Of a stretch of 64,000 nucleotides of DNA, positions 1 to 7,557 are shown one piece after another (the stretch's first letter is position 1; each line of letters opens with the position of its first letter). The notes under the pieces were generated by a model. It was not told the DNA's origin, did no database searches, and worked only from the letters and a program-made list of their open reading frames with translations. The position numbers and the translations under genes were made by a program. The stretch comes from Nocardia cyriacigeorgica (GTDB lineage: Bacteria; Actinomycetota; Actinomycetes; Mycobacteriales; Mycobacteriaceae), in the NCBI RefSeq assembly GCF_005863245.1, contig NZ_VBUT01000004.1, positions 496,001 through 560,000 on the forward strand, read 5' to 3'.

Positions 1-131
1 CCGTCGGCGACGATCACCGCGCCCACCGAGAAGGCGGTCTCGCTACGCGGCGCGAGGCGGGCGAGGTTGATCGCGCGCAGCATCCAGCTGTGGTCTATCG
101 CCGCGGCACCCACTGTGGCCTCCTCGTTCAC
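1..131 (-). CDS. RibD-like deaminase, N-terminal part (cut by window edge)
   Basis: Only the first 43 or so codons are present; the gene runs off the left edge. The likely start is a GTG at 129-131 overlapping the TGA of the upstream reductase gene (GTGA), so the two are translationally coupled. The visible N-terminus contains DHSWMLRAINLARLAP and then FSVGAVIVADG. This is the typical opening of the CMP/dCMP deaminase fold found as the N-terminal half of RibD. The His/Cys zinc motif lies outside the window. I infer that it supplies the deaminase half of a riboflavin-type deaminase/reductase pair, with the reductase half in the preceding gene. A free-standing cytidine/deoxycytidylate deaminase is the alternative. 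Confidence 0.6.
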   Translation of the reverse strand, partial: MNEEATVGAAAIDHSWMLRAINLARLAPRSETAFSVGAVIVAD

Positions 132-835
132 GCTTCGGGCAGATCGCCGGTCTCGAGCCGATCACCGGACTTGGGTAAATAGCGCAGCACCGCGACATCG
201 CCGGCGCGCCCGACCTCGGCCAGCCGCATCCGCCGCCGCGCGCCACCGGGAAAATCGGCCGGTTCGAGTACCCGCGGGGCGGCGGCGTCGCCGACGATCA
301 GCGGCGCGATCGCCAGCACCAGTTCATCGGCGAGGTCGGCCGCGAGAAACTCGGTGAGGATGCGGGTGCCACCTTCGACCATCAACCGGCCGATACCGCG
401 GCTGCCCAGATCGTCGAGCAACCGGCCCAGCTCGATCCGCTCACCGAGTGCGACGACCTCGGCGGACTCACCCAGCCGATTGCCGAGCCGAGCTGCCCCG
501 GCGACGGTGGTGTAGACCAGTTTGTCACCGCCGTGCTGCCAGAACCGCAGCTCGGGATCGAGGTCACCGATCCCGCTCACCGTGACCTTGAGCGGGTACT
601 CGGGCTTCCCGGACGCGACCCGCTCGGCCCGGCGCGCCTGATCGTTCACCAGCAGTCGCGGATTGTCACTGCGCAAGGTCTGCGCGCCGACCAGGATGGC
701 GTCCGATTCGGCCCGCAGCTGATCGACCCGGTCGAAGTCCTCGGCGCTCGACAGCAGCAGCCGCTGCGGGCTCGCGTCGTCGATATAGCCGTCGACGCTC
801 GCGGCGACCGAGAGCAGCACGTACGGCCGGCTCAT
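128..835 (-). CDS. RibD C-terminal-domain / dihydrofolate reductase-like pyrimidine reductase
   Basis: A protein of about 235 residues with the RibD_C/DHFR-like NADPH reductase fold. It starts RPYVLLSVAASVDGYIDD, has ILVGAQTLRSDNPRL in the middle and RLMVEGGTRILTEFL further on; the GG after VE is the conserved family signature. The start ATG at 833-835 overlaps the TGA of the upstream amidotransferase gene (ATGA), and its own TGA overlaps the next gene. It is therefore the middle gene of a coupled trio. In the riboflavin pathway this domain reduces the deaminated pyrimidine, normally fused to a deaminase; here that domain appears as a separate downstream gene. Substrate assignment is inference. 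Confidence 0.82.
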   Translation of the reverse strand: MSRPYVLLSVAASVDGYIDDASPQRLLLSSAEDFDRVDQLRAESDAILVGAQTLRSDNPRLLVNDQARRAERVASGKPEYPLKVTVSGIGDLDPELRFWQHGGDKLVYTTVAGAARLGNRLGESAEVVALGERIELGRLLDDLGSRGIGRLMVEGGTRILTEFLAADLADELVLAIAPLIVGDAAAPRVLEPADFPGGARRRMRLAEVGRAGDVAVLRYLPKSGDRLETGDLPEA

Positions 836-1476
836 GAGATCGCCAGCGCCGCGACCTCCGCCTCCAGCATCTCCACCAGGCCCTCGGCGGGCCGCTCGCC
901 GCACACCTCGAGCCAGTTGGCCAGCATCCGGTGCCCGCCCTGGGTGAGCACCGACTCCGGATGGAACTGCACACCGTGGATGGGCAAATCGTGATGCCGC
1001 ATGGCCATCACGATCCCGCTTTCGGTGCGGCCGAGCACCTCGATCTCGTCGGGCAGGGTGTCTTCGAGGACGGTGAGCGAGTGATACCGGGTGGCGGTGA
1101 ACGGATCGGGCAACCCGGCCAGCACGCCCGCGCCGATGTGGAAGACCTCGCTGGTCTTGCCGTGCAGCAGCTCCGGCGCCCGGGTGACGGTGGCGCCGAA
1201 AGCCGCGCCGATGGATTGGTGGCCGAGACATACACCGAGCAGCGGCGTGCGCTGCCGGGCCGCGGCGTGGACCAACTCGATACTCGCGCCCGCGCGATCG
1301 GGGGTGCCAGGCCCAGGACTGATCAGAATGCCGTCGAATTCGGCGGCCACCGCGTCCAGATCGGCCAGGCGCTGGTCGTCGTTGCGCCAGACTTCGGCCT
1401 CCGCGCCCAGCTGGCCCAGGTACTGGACCAGGTTGTAGACGAAGCTGTCGTAATTGTCGACGACCAGAACACGCAT
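832..1476 (-). CDS. trpG: Anthranilate/aminodeoxychorismate synthase glutamine amidotransferase subunit
   Basis: A 214-residue class I glutamine amidotransferase that supplies ammonia from glutamine to a chorismate-using partner (tryptophan or folate synthesis). It opens with VLVVDNYDSFVYNLVQYL, carries the oxyanion segment SPGPGTP near residue 53, the nucleophile Cys83 in GVCLGHQ, and the His/Glu of GVQFHPES near residue 170. The length is normal. The gene matches M. tuberculosis Rv0013 in position, next to crgA and divergent from it. The pknB/pknA/pbpA/rodA cluster that follows Rv0013 in mycobacteria is not adjacent here; a RibD-like pair follows instead. The sequence cannot separate TrpG from PabA. 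Confidence 0.88.
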   Translation of the reverse strand: MRVLVVDNYDSFVYNLVQYLGQLGAEAEVWRNDDQRLADLDAVAAEFDGILISPGPGTPDRAGASIELVHAAARQRTPLLGVCLGHQSIGAAFGATVTRAPELLHGKTSEVFHIGAGVLAGLPDPFTATRYHSLTVLEDTLPDEIEVLGRTESGIVMAMRHHDLPIHGVQFHPESVLTQGGHRMLANWLEVCGERPAEGLVEMLEAEVAALAIS

Positions 1477-1590
1477 GGTTCGAGATTACGTGGCCCACCC
1501 ACAGGCCGTCGCATCCATTACCAGTTGGGATAGCCTAGAGAGAACCGGAGGGACGCCGGTATTGCCCTGTTCGCCGAATTCGAGGACGTC

Positions 1591-1857
1591 ATGCCCAAGT
1601 CCAAGGTCCGTAAGAAGACCGACTACTCCAGCTCCCCCGCCAGCCGGACCCCGGTGAAGGTGAAGGCCGTCGGTCCGTCGCCGGTCTGGTACGTCGCCAT
1701 CATGCTCGGATTCATGCTCGCGGGCCTGGTGTGGCTGCTTGTGTACTACCTCGCGGGCGATCAGATCAGCTGGATGCGCGACCTCGACGCCTGGAACTTC
1801 CTCATCGGCTTCGGCCTGATGGTGATCGGCCTGATCATGACCATGAGGTGGCGCTAG
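1591..1857 (+). CDS. crgA: Cell division protein CrgA
   Basis: An 88-residue membrane protein beginning [12 protein letters not shown], a CrgA signature. Two transmembrane helices (about residues 32-54 and 65-85) are separated by a short loop with [10 protein letters not shown]. CrgA is a small divisome component of actinomycetes that interacts with FtsZ and peptidoglycan synthases and helps place the septum. A GAGG motif lies 6 bases before the ATG. A possible -10 (TAGCCT, 1531-1536) lies about 55 bases upstream. The position between trpG and the PH-domain gene is conserved in M. tuberculosis (Rv0011c). Confidence 0.93.
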   Translation: MPKSKVRKKTDYSSSPASRTPVKVKAVGPSPVWYVAIMLGFMLAGLVWLLVYYLAGDQISWMRDLDAWNFLIGFGLMVIGLIMTMRWR

Positions 1858-1905
1858 CGCCCGGTTGCCGGCCGCCGTATTACAGTCGTGTCATTCATGC
1901 ACACC

Positions 1906-1926
1906 TGTGGATGAACCTGTGGACAA
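1906..1926. promoter_or_regulatory. Two DnaA-box-like sites, one perfect
   Basis: TGTGGATGA (1906-1914) and TGTGGACAA (1918-1926) lie 12 bases apart just upstream of the PH-domain gene. The second is the exact complement of the mycobacterial-type DnaA box TTGTCCACA. It is followed directly by CTCGAGGA, the same core that recurs in oriC more than 21 kb away. Confidence 0.6.
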
Positions 1927-1938
1927 CTCGAGGAAATC

Positions 1939-2394
1939 GTGAATCCTGAGTCGCGTCTTTCGTGGACCACACCGATGTCCGCGCTGGTCGCGGCGACCGT
2001 GGGTGGCGTCGTCCTGGCGGTGGTCGCCGTGCTGAACAACGATCCGCCCGGTCGCTTGCTCATCGGTCTGGCCGCCGTGCTGCTGCTCGGCTTGGCCGGT
2101 CTCGGATTCCGGCAGCGCCCCCGGCTCTCGGTGATTCCCGGCGCGGATCCGCGCCTGGTGGTGCGCTCGCTGACCGGCCCCACCGAATATCGTCCCGACC
2201 AGATCCTGCGGGCCCGCATCGTCTACTACCGCCGCCTCGGCCGCCGGATGCCGATGCTGGAAATTGAGCTCATCCACAACGACGCCGAGCGACTGCTCAT
2301 CTTCGGGCGCTGGGACCTGGGCACCCACCCCGAAGACGTCTACGACGTCCTCGTCGAGCAACTGCGGCTCAGCGGGGACATCACCCGGCCCTGA
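1939..2394 (+). CDS. PH-domain membrane protein (Rv0010c-like)
   Basis: A 151-residue protein with two transmembrane segments (about residues 12-31 and 38-56) followed by a soluble domain. That domain includes SVIPGADPRLVVRSLTG, TEYRPDQILRARIVYYRR and ELIHNDAERLLIFGRWDLG, resembling the small bacterial PH-like domain of the Rv0010c family. The gene lies directly downstream of crgA on the same strand, as in M. tuberculosis, so a role around the cell envelope or divisome is plausible but unproven. Two DnaA-box-like sites lie in the 81-base gap before it. Confidence 0.75.
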   Translation: MNPESRLSWTTPMSALVAATVGGVVLAVVAVLNNDPPGRLLIGLAAVLLLGLAGLGFRQRPRLSVIPGADPRLVVRSLTGPTEYRPDQILRARIVYYRRLGRRMPMLEIELIHNDAERLLIFGRWDLGTHPEDVYDVLVEQLRLSGDITRP

Positions 2395-2451
2395 GCGTTG
2401 TTGCCGCGTTCACGGTCGCCACGGCATCGAACCGGTCCCGTGCACCGTCGT

Positions 2452-2467
2452 GGTTTCGCGTGAAACA
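2452..2467. promoter_or_regulatory. parS-like site
   Basis: GGTTTCGCGTGAAACA matches the parS consensus TGTTTCACGTGAAACA except at positions 1 and 7. It lies between the convergent ends of the PH-domain and rhomboid genes, about 28 kb from parAB, and is a candidate distal ParB site. Confidence 0.45.
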
Positions 2468-2495
2468 TTCCGCCCGGCATAGGTGGCGCACCACC

Positions 2496-3368
2496 TCACG
2501 GCAGCAGCGATGCCGCGCTCACCCCGATAACGGCCAGCGAGATCACCGTGACCGCCCCCACCGCGGACCAGCCGATGATCTGCGCGCTGCGCGTCGAACC
2601 GGCCTTCAACCAGGTGGGCAGGAACAGAATGCCGAGCGTGGCCAGCGTCCCCGCGGCGAGCCCGCCCAGATGGCCGAACAGTGAGATGCCCGGCAGCGAG
2701 AAGCTGATGAAGACGTTGATGCCGATCAGGATGAACATGCTGTTGGCGTTCTGCCGCAGCCGGATCAAGATCAACGTAATGGCGCCGAACAGGCCGTAGA
2801 CCGCGCCGGAGGCGCCCGCCGTGAGGTTGTCCTGGGCGAACACCATGACGGCGGCCGAACCGCCGAGCAGCGAGACCAGATACACCGCGAGGTAGCGCGA
2901 CCGGCCGAGCACCAGCTCGATATCGCGACCGACCACATACAGCGCGAACATGTTGAGCAGCAGATGAATCGGCCCGTAGTGCAGGAAACCGGAGCCGATC
3001 ACCCGCACCCAGTCGCCATCGGCCACCGCGGGCGGGAACATCACCCAGCGCAGGAACAGCTGTGAGCCGTTGTAGTTGTCGATCAGGCTGCGCGATTGCG
3101 CCGCGGTGATGGCGAACACCGCGACGTTCACCGCGATCAACGCATAGGTGACATACGGAATCCGCACTCGTGGCGCAGCCGCCGACGCCACCGTACGGAC
3201 CTGCGGGGCGCCACGGTTGTCAGCGCGCAGGCAGTCCACACAGTGCTGGCCGACCGAGGCCGGGCGCAGGCATTCCGGGCAGGCGGGGCGACCGCACCTG
3301 GTGCAGGCCAGGCCGGTCACCCGATCCGGGTGCCGGACACACGTCGTCGCGGGAGGTTGGGGGTTCAT
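2496..3368 (-). CDS. Rhomboid-family intramembrane serine protease with N-terminal zinc finger
   Basis: A 290-residue polytopic membrane protein. Residues 10-47 form a B-box-like zinc finger with paired cysteines and histidine (CVRHPD, CTRCGRPACPECL, HCVDCL). Six or seven transmembrane helices follow. The rhomboid active-site serine is in GASGAVYGLFGA and the partner histidine in LFGHLGGLAAG. Rhomboids cleave substrate transmembrane segments within the membrane; the substrate here is unknown. In M. tuberculosis ppiA sits in this position; no cyclophilin gene is seen here. The GC-rich codon use is like its neighbours. Confidence 0.9.
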   Translation of the reverse strand: MNPQPPATTCVRHPDRVTGLACTRCGRPACPECLRPASVGQHCVDCLRADNRGAPQVRTVASAAAPRVRIPYVTYALIAVNVAVFAITAAQSRSLIDNYNGSQLFLRWVMFPPAVADGDWVRVIGSGFLHYGPIHLLLNMFALYVVGRDIELVLGRSRYLAVYLVSLLGGSAAVMVFAQDNLTAGASGAVYGLFGAITLILIRLRQNANSMFILIGINVFISFSLPGISLFGHLGGLAAGTLATLGILFLPTWLKAGSTRSAQIIGWSAVGAVTVISLAVIGVSAASLLP

Positions 3369-3498
3369 CGGCTCATTCGAATCGTGCCGGCGGCGCCGAC
3401 GCGGTCATGGTCACCCGACCATCGTGCCATGACCGTCCCGGCAGCGCGCTGACCTGGGGCTCGGTGCGCGCAGCCCGGGTCTGTGTCAGAGTTGACCC

Positions 3499-3711
3499 AT
3501 GAGCTCGAGGTCCCTGCACCTGTCTTCGCGTTCCCGTAATCGGCTTCTGACCGCTGCCGCCGTCGCGGCCGCGGGCGGCGCCGCGTGGCTGGCCCGCGCC
3601 AAGCGCCCGCTGCCGCCGGAGCCCGCCCCGGCCCCGCCACGCATCGGCTACTCCCGAAACGGGTCCGCGCCGACCCCCGAGACGGAAGCCGGCGCGGAAT
3701 CGCAGAGCTGA
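3499..3711 (+). CDS. Small hypothetical protein with one membrane segment
   Basis: A 70-residue open frame: basic N-terminus (SRSRNRLL), one Ala-rich hydrophobic helix (about residues 17-31, TAAAVAAAGGAAWLA), then a Pro-rich tail and an acidic C-terminus. This could be a signal anchor or lipid-interacting microprotein. No known family is recognised. It lies between the divergent start of the rhomboid gene and the convergent end of the ABC permease gene. The evidence for coding is the frame and the ordered charge/hydrophobic layout only. Confidence 0.45.
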   Translation: MSSRSLHLSSRSRNRLLTAAAVAAAGGAAWLARAKRPLPPEPAPAPPRIGYSRNGSAPTPETEAGAESQS

Positions 3712-3714
3712 GCC

Positions 3715-4575
3715 TCAGCGGCTGACGCTGCGCTTGTACCGCCACAGGGTGAGCGGGACGAAGATCGCCAGGATCACCACGACCCAGATCAGGGTCGTCG
3801 CGACCGGATGCTGCATCGGCCAGGTGTCCGGCGGCGGCGCCACCGGCGAGGTGTTGCCGAACAACTCGCGGATCGCCTGCGTGACGGCCGAAACCGGATT
3901 CCACTCGGCGAATACGCGCAGCACCGTCGGCAGTTCCTCGATCGGCACGAAGGTGTTGGCCAGGAAGGTGAGCGGGAAGATCACCATGAAGCTGGCGTTG
4001 TTGAACACCTCCGGCGCCCGCACGATCAATCCGACGAAGGCCATGATCCAGGAGATCGCGTAGGCGAACAGCAGTAGCAGCACATAGGCCAAGACCGCGT
4101 CCAGCAGCGAGCCCCGGATCCGCCAGCCGACGATCAGGCCGGTCAGCGACATGACCACCAGGCTCACCACATTGATGACGACATCGCTGATGGTGCGCCC
4201 GATGAGCACCGCGACCGGCTCCATCGGCAGCGACCGGAACCGGTCGATGATGCCCTTCTGCATGTCCTCCACCAGGCTCAGCCCGGTGAACGTCGCGCCG
4301 AACACGCAGGTCTGGGCGAAGATGCCTGCGATGAGGAACTCGCGGTAGCCACCCTCGAGTCCCGGCACCTTGATGGCCGTGCCGAAGATGTAGGCGAACA
4401 GCAGCACGAACATGATCGGTGACAGCGTGCTGAAGATCAGCACATCGGGCACGCGCTTGATCTTGATGACGTTGCGCTTGGTGATGGTGATGGTGTCGGA
4501 GACGACGGTCGAGAGCCGCTCACCGAGACCTGGGCCGTGATCGGGCACGACCTTCGTGGTGCTGACCGCGGTCAT
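3715..4575 (-). CDS. ABC-2 type transporter permease (DrrB-like)
   Basis: A 286-residue permease with about six transmembrane helices. It includes the ABC-2 family segments TLSPIMFVLLFAYIFG, GYREFLIAGIFAQT, IIDRFRSLPMEPVAVLIGR and LTFLANTFVPIEELP. It is the membrane half of a daunorubicin-resistance-type (DrrAB) exporter. The start ATG (4573-4575) overlaps the stop of the ATPase gene by ATGA, so the two subunits are translationally coupled. Substrate is unknown; lipids, glycolipids or hydrophobic drugs are typical for this family. Confidence 0.88.
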   Translation of the reverse strand: MTAVSTTKVVPDHGPGLGERLSTVVSDTITITKRNVIKIKRVPDVLIFSTLSPIMFVLLFAYIFGTAIKVPGLEGGYREFLIAGIFAQTCVFGATFTGLSLVEDMQKGIIDRFRSLPMEPVAVLIGRTISDVVINVVSLVVMSLTGLIVGWRIRGSLLDAVLAYVLLLLFAYAISWIMAFVGLIVRAPEVFNNASFMVIFPLTFLANTFVPIEELPTVLRVFAEWNPVSAVTQAIRELFGNTSPVAPPPDTWPMQHPVATTLIWVVVILAIFVPLTLWRYKRSVSR

Positions 4576-5582
4576 CGGGTCTGTCCTTCCGTGGCTTCCA
4601 GCGCGCCGAGGCCCTCGGCCGCATCGTCGGCAGTGGTCAGTTCCTCGGCCTCGTGTCCGGTGAGGGTGAGGAACACGTCGTCGAGCGACGGGCGACGCAG
4701 GCCGACGTCGTGGATCTTCACGCTGTGGTCGTTGAGCCTGCCGACGGCCTCGACCAGCGCCTGCGAGCCGTTGCTGACCGGTACGATGATGCGCCGCAGG
4801 CCCGGTTCCAGATGGATCTCGCCGTCGGCCAGACCGGCCAGTGCCTGCTGCGCGATGGCCAGGTTGTCCACATGGTCGACGGTCAGTTCGATCCGGTCGC
4901 CGCCGACCATCGTCTTCAGCTCGTCGGCGGTGCCCTTGGCGATGACCTTGCCGCGATCGATCACCGCGATGGAATCGGCGAGCCGGTCGGCCTCCTCCAT
5001 GTACTGGGTGGTGAGCAGCAGGGTGGTGCCGCCGGCCACGAGTTCCTCGATCACGTCCCACAGGTCCAGCCGGGCCCGGGGATCGAGGCCGGTGGTCGGC
5101 TCGTCCAGGAACAGCACCGGTGGCGCGGCGACCAGCGCACCCGCCAGGTCCAGGCGCCTGCGCATACCGCCGGAGTAGCCCTTGACCGGGCGATCGGCGG
5201 CATCGCTGAGCCGGAACCGGTCGAGCAGTTCGCGCGCGCGTTCCTTACTGCGTTGGACGCCCATGTGGTACAGGCGTCCCACCATTTCGAGGTTCTCGAA
5301 GCCGGTGAGGTACTCGTCGACCGCCGCGTACTGGCCCGACGCGCCGATGTTGCGGCGCAGGGCCCGCGGGTCACGCAGCACATCGATGCCCGCGACGGTG
5401 GCGCGGCCGCCATCGGGGATCAACAGCGTGGTCAGCACCCGGACGGTGGTGGTTTTTCCGGCGCCGTTCGGACCGAGCAGCGCGGTGACGGTGCCCTCGG
5501 GCACGGTCAGGTCGAGTCCATCGAGGGCGACCTGCGGGCCGTATCGCTTGACGAGACCCTCGGCGACTATTGCGTCACCCAT
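4572..5582 (-). CDS. ABC transporter ATP-binding protein (DrrA-like)
   Basis: A 336-residue ATPase: Walker A LLGPNGAGKTTT near residue 34, signature YSGGMRRR near 137, Walker B VLFLDEPTTGLD near 156, and the DrrA-type C-terminal domain (about 230-336, ending with RPSLDDVFLTLTGHEAEE). The ATG at 5580-5582 is chosen over upstream in-frame starts because AGGAGA lies 6 bases before it. It is coupled to the permease gene downstream by ATGA overlap. The pair would export a hydrophobic substrate using ATP; no DrrC-like second permease is present. Confidence 0.9.
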   Translation of the reverse strand: MGDAIVAEGLVKRYGPQVALDGLDLTVPEGTVTALLGPNGAGKTTTVRVLTTLLIPDGGRATVAGIDVLRDPRALRRNIGASGQYAAVDEYLTGFENLEMVGRLYHMGVQRSKERARELLDRFRLSDAADRPVKGYSGGMRRRLDLAGALVAAPPVLFLDEPTTGLDPRARLDLWDVIEELVAGGTTLLLTTQYMEEADRLADSIAVIDRGKVIAKGTADELKTMVGGDRIELTVDHVDNLAIAQQALAGLADGEIHLEPGLRRIIVPVSNGSQALVEAVGRLNDHSVKIHDVGLRRPSLDDVFLTLTGHEAEELTTADDAAEGLGALEATEGQTR

Positions 5583-6388
5583 GATTCTCCTGAAGTTCGT
5601 AGAGCCCGATGACATGCGGTGTCGGTGGCCGGCTTCCTCGGCGACCTGCTGATATGACGGCCCGCGGTGCGGAAATTAATCGCCGGGGCCGGCAACCGGG
5701 CCGATCAGACCATTCGGACGATCGACCAGTCCTGGAGTGAGTATTGCGCGTCGGGTGGCCGATTTCATCGGATTTGTCCGGCCGCCCGGTTACCGGTGGG
5801 CAACGAAAAAAGGTCGCACCTCGATCCGGGCGGTGCTCGGGGGTACCGGATCGGGGTGCGACCGATTCGATGATGCCGCGCACGGGGGCCGGCGGTCGTG
5901 CGTACCGGACTACTCGAATCCGCGCGGGCCGGTACTCATTCGGGCGCATGGACGGACCGCGTCCGTGTAGTCCGAGACGGAAATACACCGACGACGGCAT
6001 GCTTCGCGAGGCGAGGTCGTCCACGCGCGGAATGCTGCCACGGGGGTACGACACATTTCCTATATCGCGGTAGCTACCGGGCAACCGCCTCGCCCCGCCG
6101 ACGCCGACACGCGGCCGCCGGAGCGCCCCGGGCAGGCGCTACAGCGACCGGTCGGCATGTTTTACCGATCGCACCGGACCCCCTGGACAACCGCGTATAC
6201 AGCCCGGTAAACCGGTGCGGGCCTGCGCTTTTGGCAACCACAGAGCCATCGGCGGCCCGGCTCGGGATCGAGTCGGGTGTCCGATTCACCAACCACGGAA
6301 CCCGAACCCTGTGAATTACCCCGAAAAAACTTCGAAACCGACTGTCCTCATACACACAAAAACGCGGATCTTCGCGTAGGATCGTTCT
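5583..6388. other. Long intergenic region with no convincing gene
   Basis: About 800 bases between the ABC transporter start and the 6C RNA. It is less GC-rich than its neighbours. Short open frames exist on both strands but have Arg/Pro/Gly-rich shadow-type composition, no ribosome binding site and no recognisable motif. It must contain the promoter of the ABC operon and that of the 6C RNA. I see no repeat or further hairpin that I can support. Confidence 0.6.
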
Positions 6389-6465
6389 CGTCGGCCCCTC
6401 CCCCCCGGGCCGACCTTACGCGGGCCTCGGCTAACTCCCCCCCTTCGCCGAGGCCCGCTCTCATG
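6389..6465 (+). ncRNA. 6C small RNA (actinobacterial, B11-like)
   Basis: Two consecutive hairpins with C-rich loops, the defining structure of the actinobacterial 6C RNA. Hairpin 1 has arms TCGGCCC/GGGCCGA (6391-6413) with a run of C in the loop. Hairpin 2 has 12-bp arms GCGGGCCTCGGC (6420-6431) and GCCGAGGCCCGC (6447-6458) with loop TAACTCCCCCCCTTC. A -10-like TAGGAT (6377-6382) sits 7 bases before the proposed 5' end. Hairpin 2 probably also ends transcription. In M. tuberculosis the homologue (B11) acts on mRNAs through its C-rich loops. Exact ends are inferred. Confidence 0.83.
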
Positions 6466-6471
6466 TCCGGA

Positions 6472-6505
6472 CGAGGTTCCGCCGGAACAGATTGGCGGAA
6501 CCTCG
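6472..6505. terminator. Hairpin terminator downstream of the acyl-CoA dehydrogenase-like gene
   Basis: Perfect 12-bp arms CGAGGTTCCGCC (6472-6483) and GGCGGAACCTCG (6494-6505) with a 10-base loop, 9 bases beyond the stop codon at 6515. It also insulates the convergent 6C RNA. Confidence 0.7.
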
Positions 6506-6514
6506 TTTCCGGCA

Positions 6515-7435
6515 CTAATGAGCGGGGCCGTGCACCGATTGCCAGGCCGACGCCAATCGCAGCCCCCGCACTTTTCCGGCAACCCGCAGCAGCGGCAGAT
6601 CACGCTCCCACCGCCGGACGTCCTCCGGCTCGGCCGCCGCCCAGATCGGCGCCGCCATCCGGGGCAGTTCATCGAAACGGGCCAGCACACCGCCCAGCGC
6701 GATATGGACACCGGGCGAACTCGCGGGCGCCCGGGCCAGATCGCGCAATGACGCGGCGTCGGCCAGCAACTGCTCCAGCAACGACCGCGCCACCGCGCCC
6801 CGGCGCCCCATCCGGATCAGCCAGCCGAGCGCCGCCGCGAGCACGTGGATGTCCTCGATCGTGCGGAACGGTTTCAGGTAGCCGGAGTAGCCGTCGCCGG
6901 GCAGTATCTGAGCTCGCGCACCGGTGAATGTGACCGTCGCGTGCGGTATTTCCGGGATGAACGGGGTCTCGGGAAGCGGAGTCCGCGCCACCGACGGCTG
7001 GTCGGTGCCCACGAGCACGGCGGCCAATCGATTGCGCCCGCTGTCATCGGTGCCGGCACTGCCGATCACCACCAGCCGGTCGGCGGGCTCGCCGAGCGTG
7101 GCGAAAGTCTTCGTCCCGTCGACCAGCCAGTGCCCGTCCCGCTCGGTGACAGTGGTTCTGATGGCCGCCGGATGCCCGCCGCCCTGCTCGGTCGCGCACA
7201 GCGACACCAACTCCTCCGGCGGCAGCTGCGGCAGCAGGGCCCGCAGGGCGGCCTGATATCCGGACAGGAATGCGTAGCCGAGCCGATCCGCACCGAACCC
7301 GCAGGCCAGGGCGGCGTCCACGGGAACGTCGAACATCGCGGCGGTGTCCCGGTGCCGCTGCCAGGCCTGCGGCACATCGTTCAGCGGCGCAACCTCGGCC
7401 GGCGCGGTGAGCAGGTAGTCGAGTACAGAATCCAC
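6515..7435 (-). CDS. Acyl-CoA dehydrogenase-family protein (short)
   Basis: A 306-residue protein related to acyl-CoA dehydrogenases. It has the middle-domain features CATEQGGGHPAAIRTTV (the region normally binding FAD and substrate) and GHWLVDGTKTFATLGEPAD, followed by a helical C-terminal domain. At about 306 residues it is clearly shorter than the usual 380-400, with a short N-terminal domain and no obvious catalytic Glu in the C-terminal part. It may therefore be an atypical flavoenzyme or act on a non-CoA substrate. The proposed start is GTG at 7433-7435 and the real start is uncertain. Divergent from the MpaB-like gene, with an inverted repeat in the shared promoter region. Confidence 0.72.
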   Translation of the reverse strand: MDSVLDYLLTAPAEVAPLNDVPQAWQRHRDTAAMFDVPVDAALACGFGADRLGYAFLSGYQAALRALLPQLPPEELVSLCATEQGGGHPAAIRTTVTERDGHWLVDGTKTFATLGEPADRLVVIGSAGTDDSGRNRLAAVLVGTDQPSVARTPLPETPFIPEIPHATVTFTGARAQILPGDGYSGYLKPFRTIEDIHVLAAALGWLIRMGRRGAVARSLLEQLLADAASLRDLARAPASSPGVHIALGGVLARFDELPRMAAPIWAAAEPEDVRRWERDLPLLRVAGKVRGLRLASAWQSVHGPAH

Positions 7436-7496
7436 CCCTGCACGCTAGCGGTGCTCCACCGGCTGGGCGCCGGAGAGACGCGCACACCCTGCGAAC

Positions 7497-7525
7497 GTGA
7501 GAGAGTTAGAGTATATTTGTCTCAC
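7497..7525. promoter_or_regulatory. Inverted repeat in divergent promoter region
   Basis: GTGAGA (7497-7502) and TCTCAC (7520-7525) form a dyad around an AT-rich centre (TATATTT, 7512-7518). This layout is typical of a repressor operator placed over a promoter. It lies between the divergent acyl-CoA dehydrogenase-like and MpaB-like genes. No regulator gene is adjacent, so the ligand and protein are unknown. Confidence 0.4.
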
Positions 7526-7557
7526 AGTTGCTCCATCGTCGATCAAGGGAGATCGCC

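Noticed and set aside
3365..3904. A 179-codon open frame antisense to the small gene at 3499 and overlapping the permease end
   Set aside because: Arg/Gly-rich composition typical of shadow frames in high-GC DNA; overlaps better-supported genes.
3715..5061. Fusion of the ABC permease with upstream sequence in one long frame
   Set aside because: The extension overlaps the ATPase gene in another frame and lacks meaning; the ATGA start at 4575 explains the permease.
5898..6355. Open frames on both strands in the long intergenic region
   Set aside because: No ribosome binding site, no motif, composition unlike neighbouring genes.
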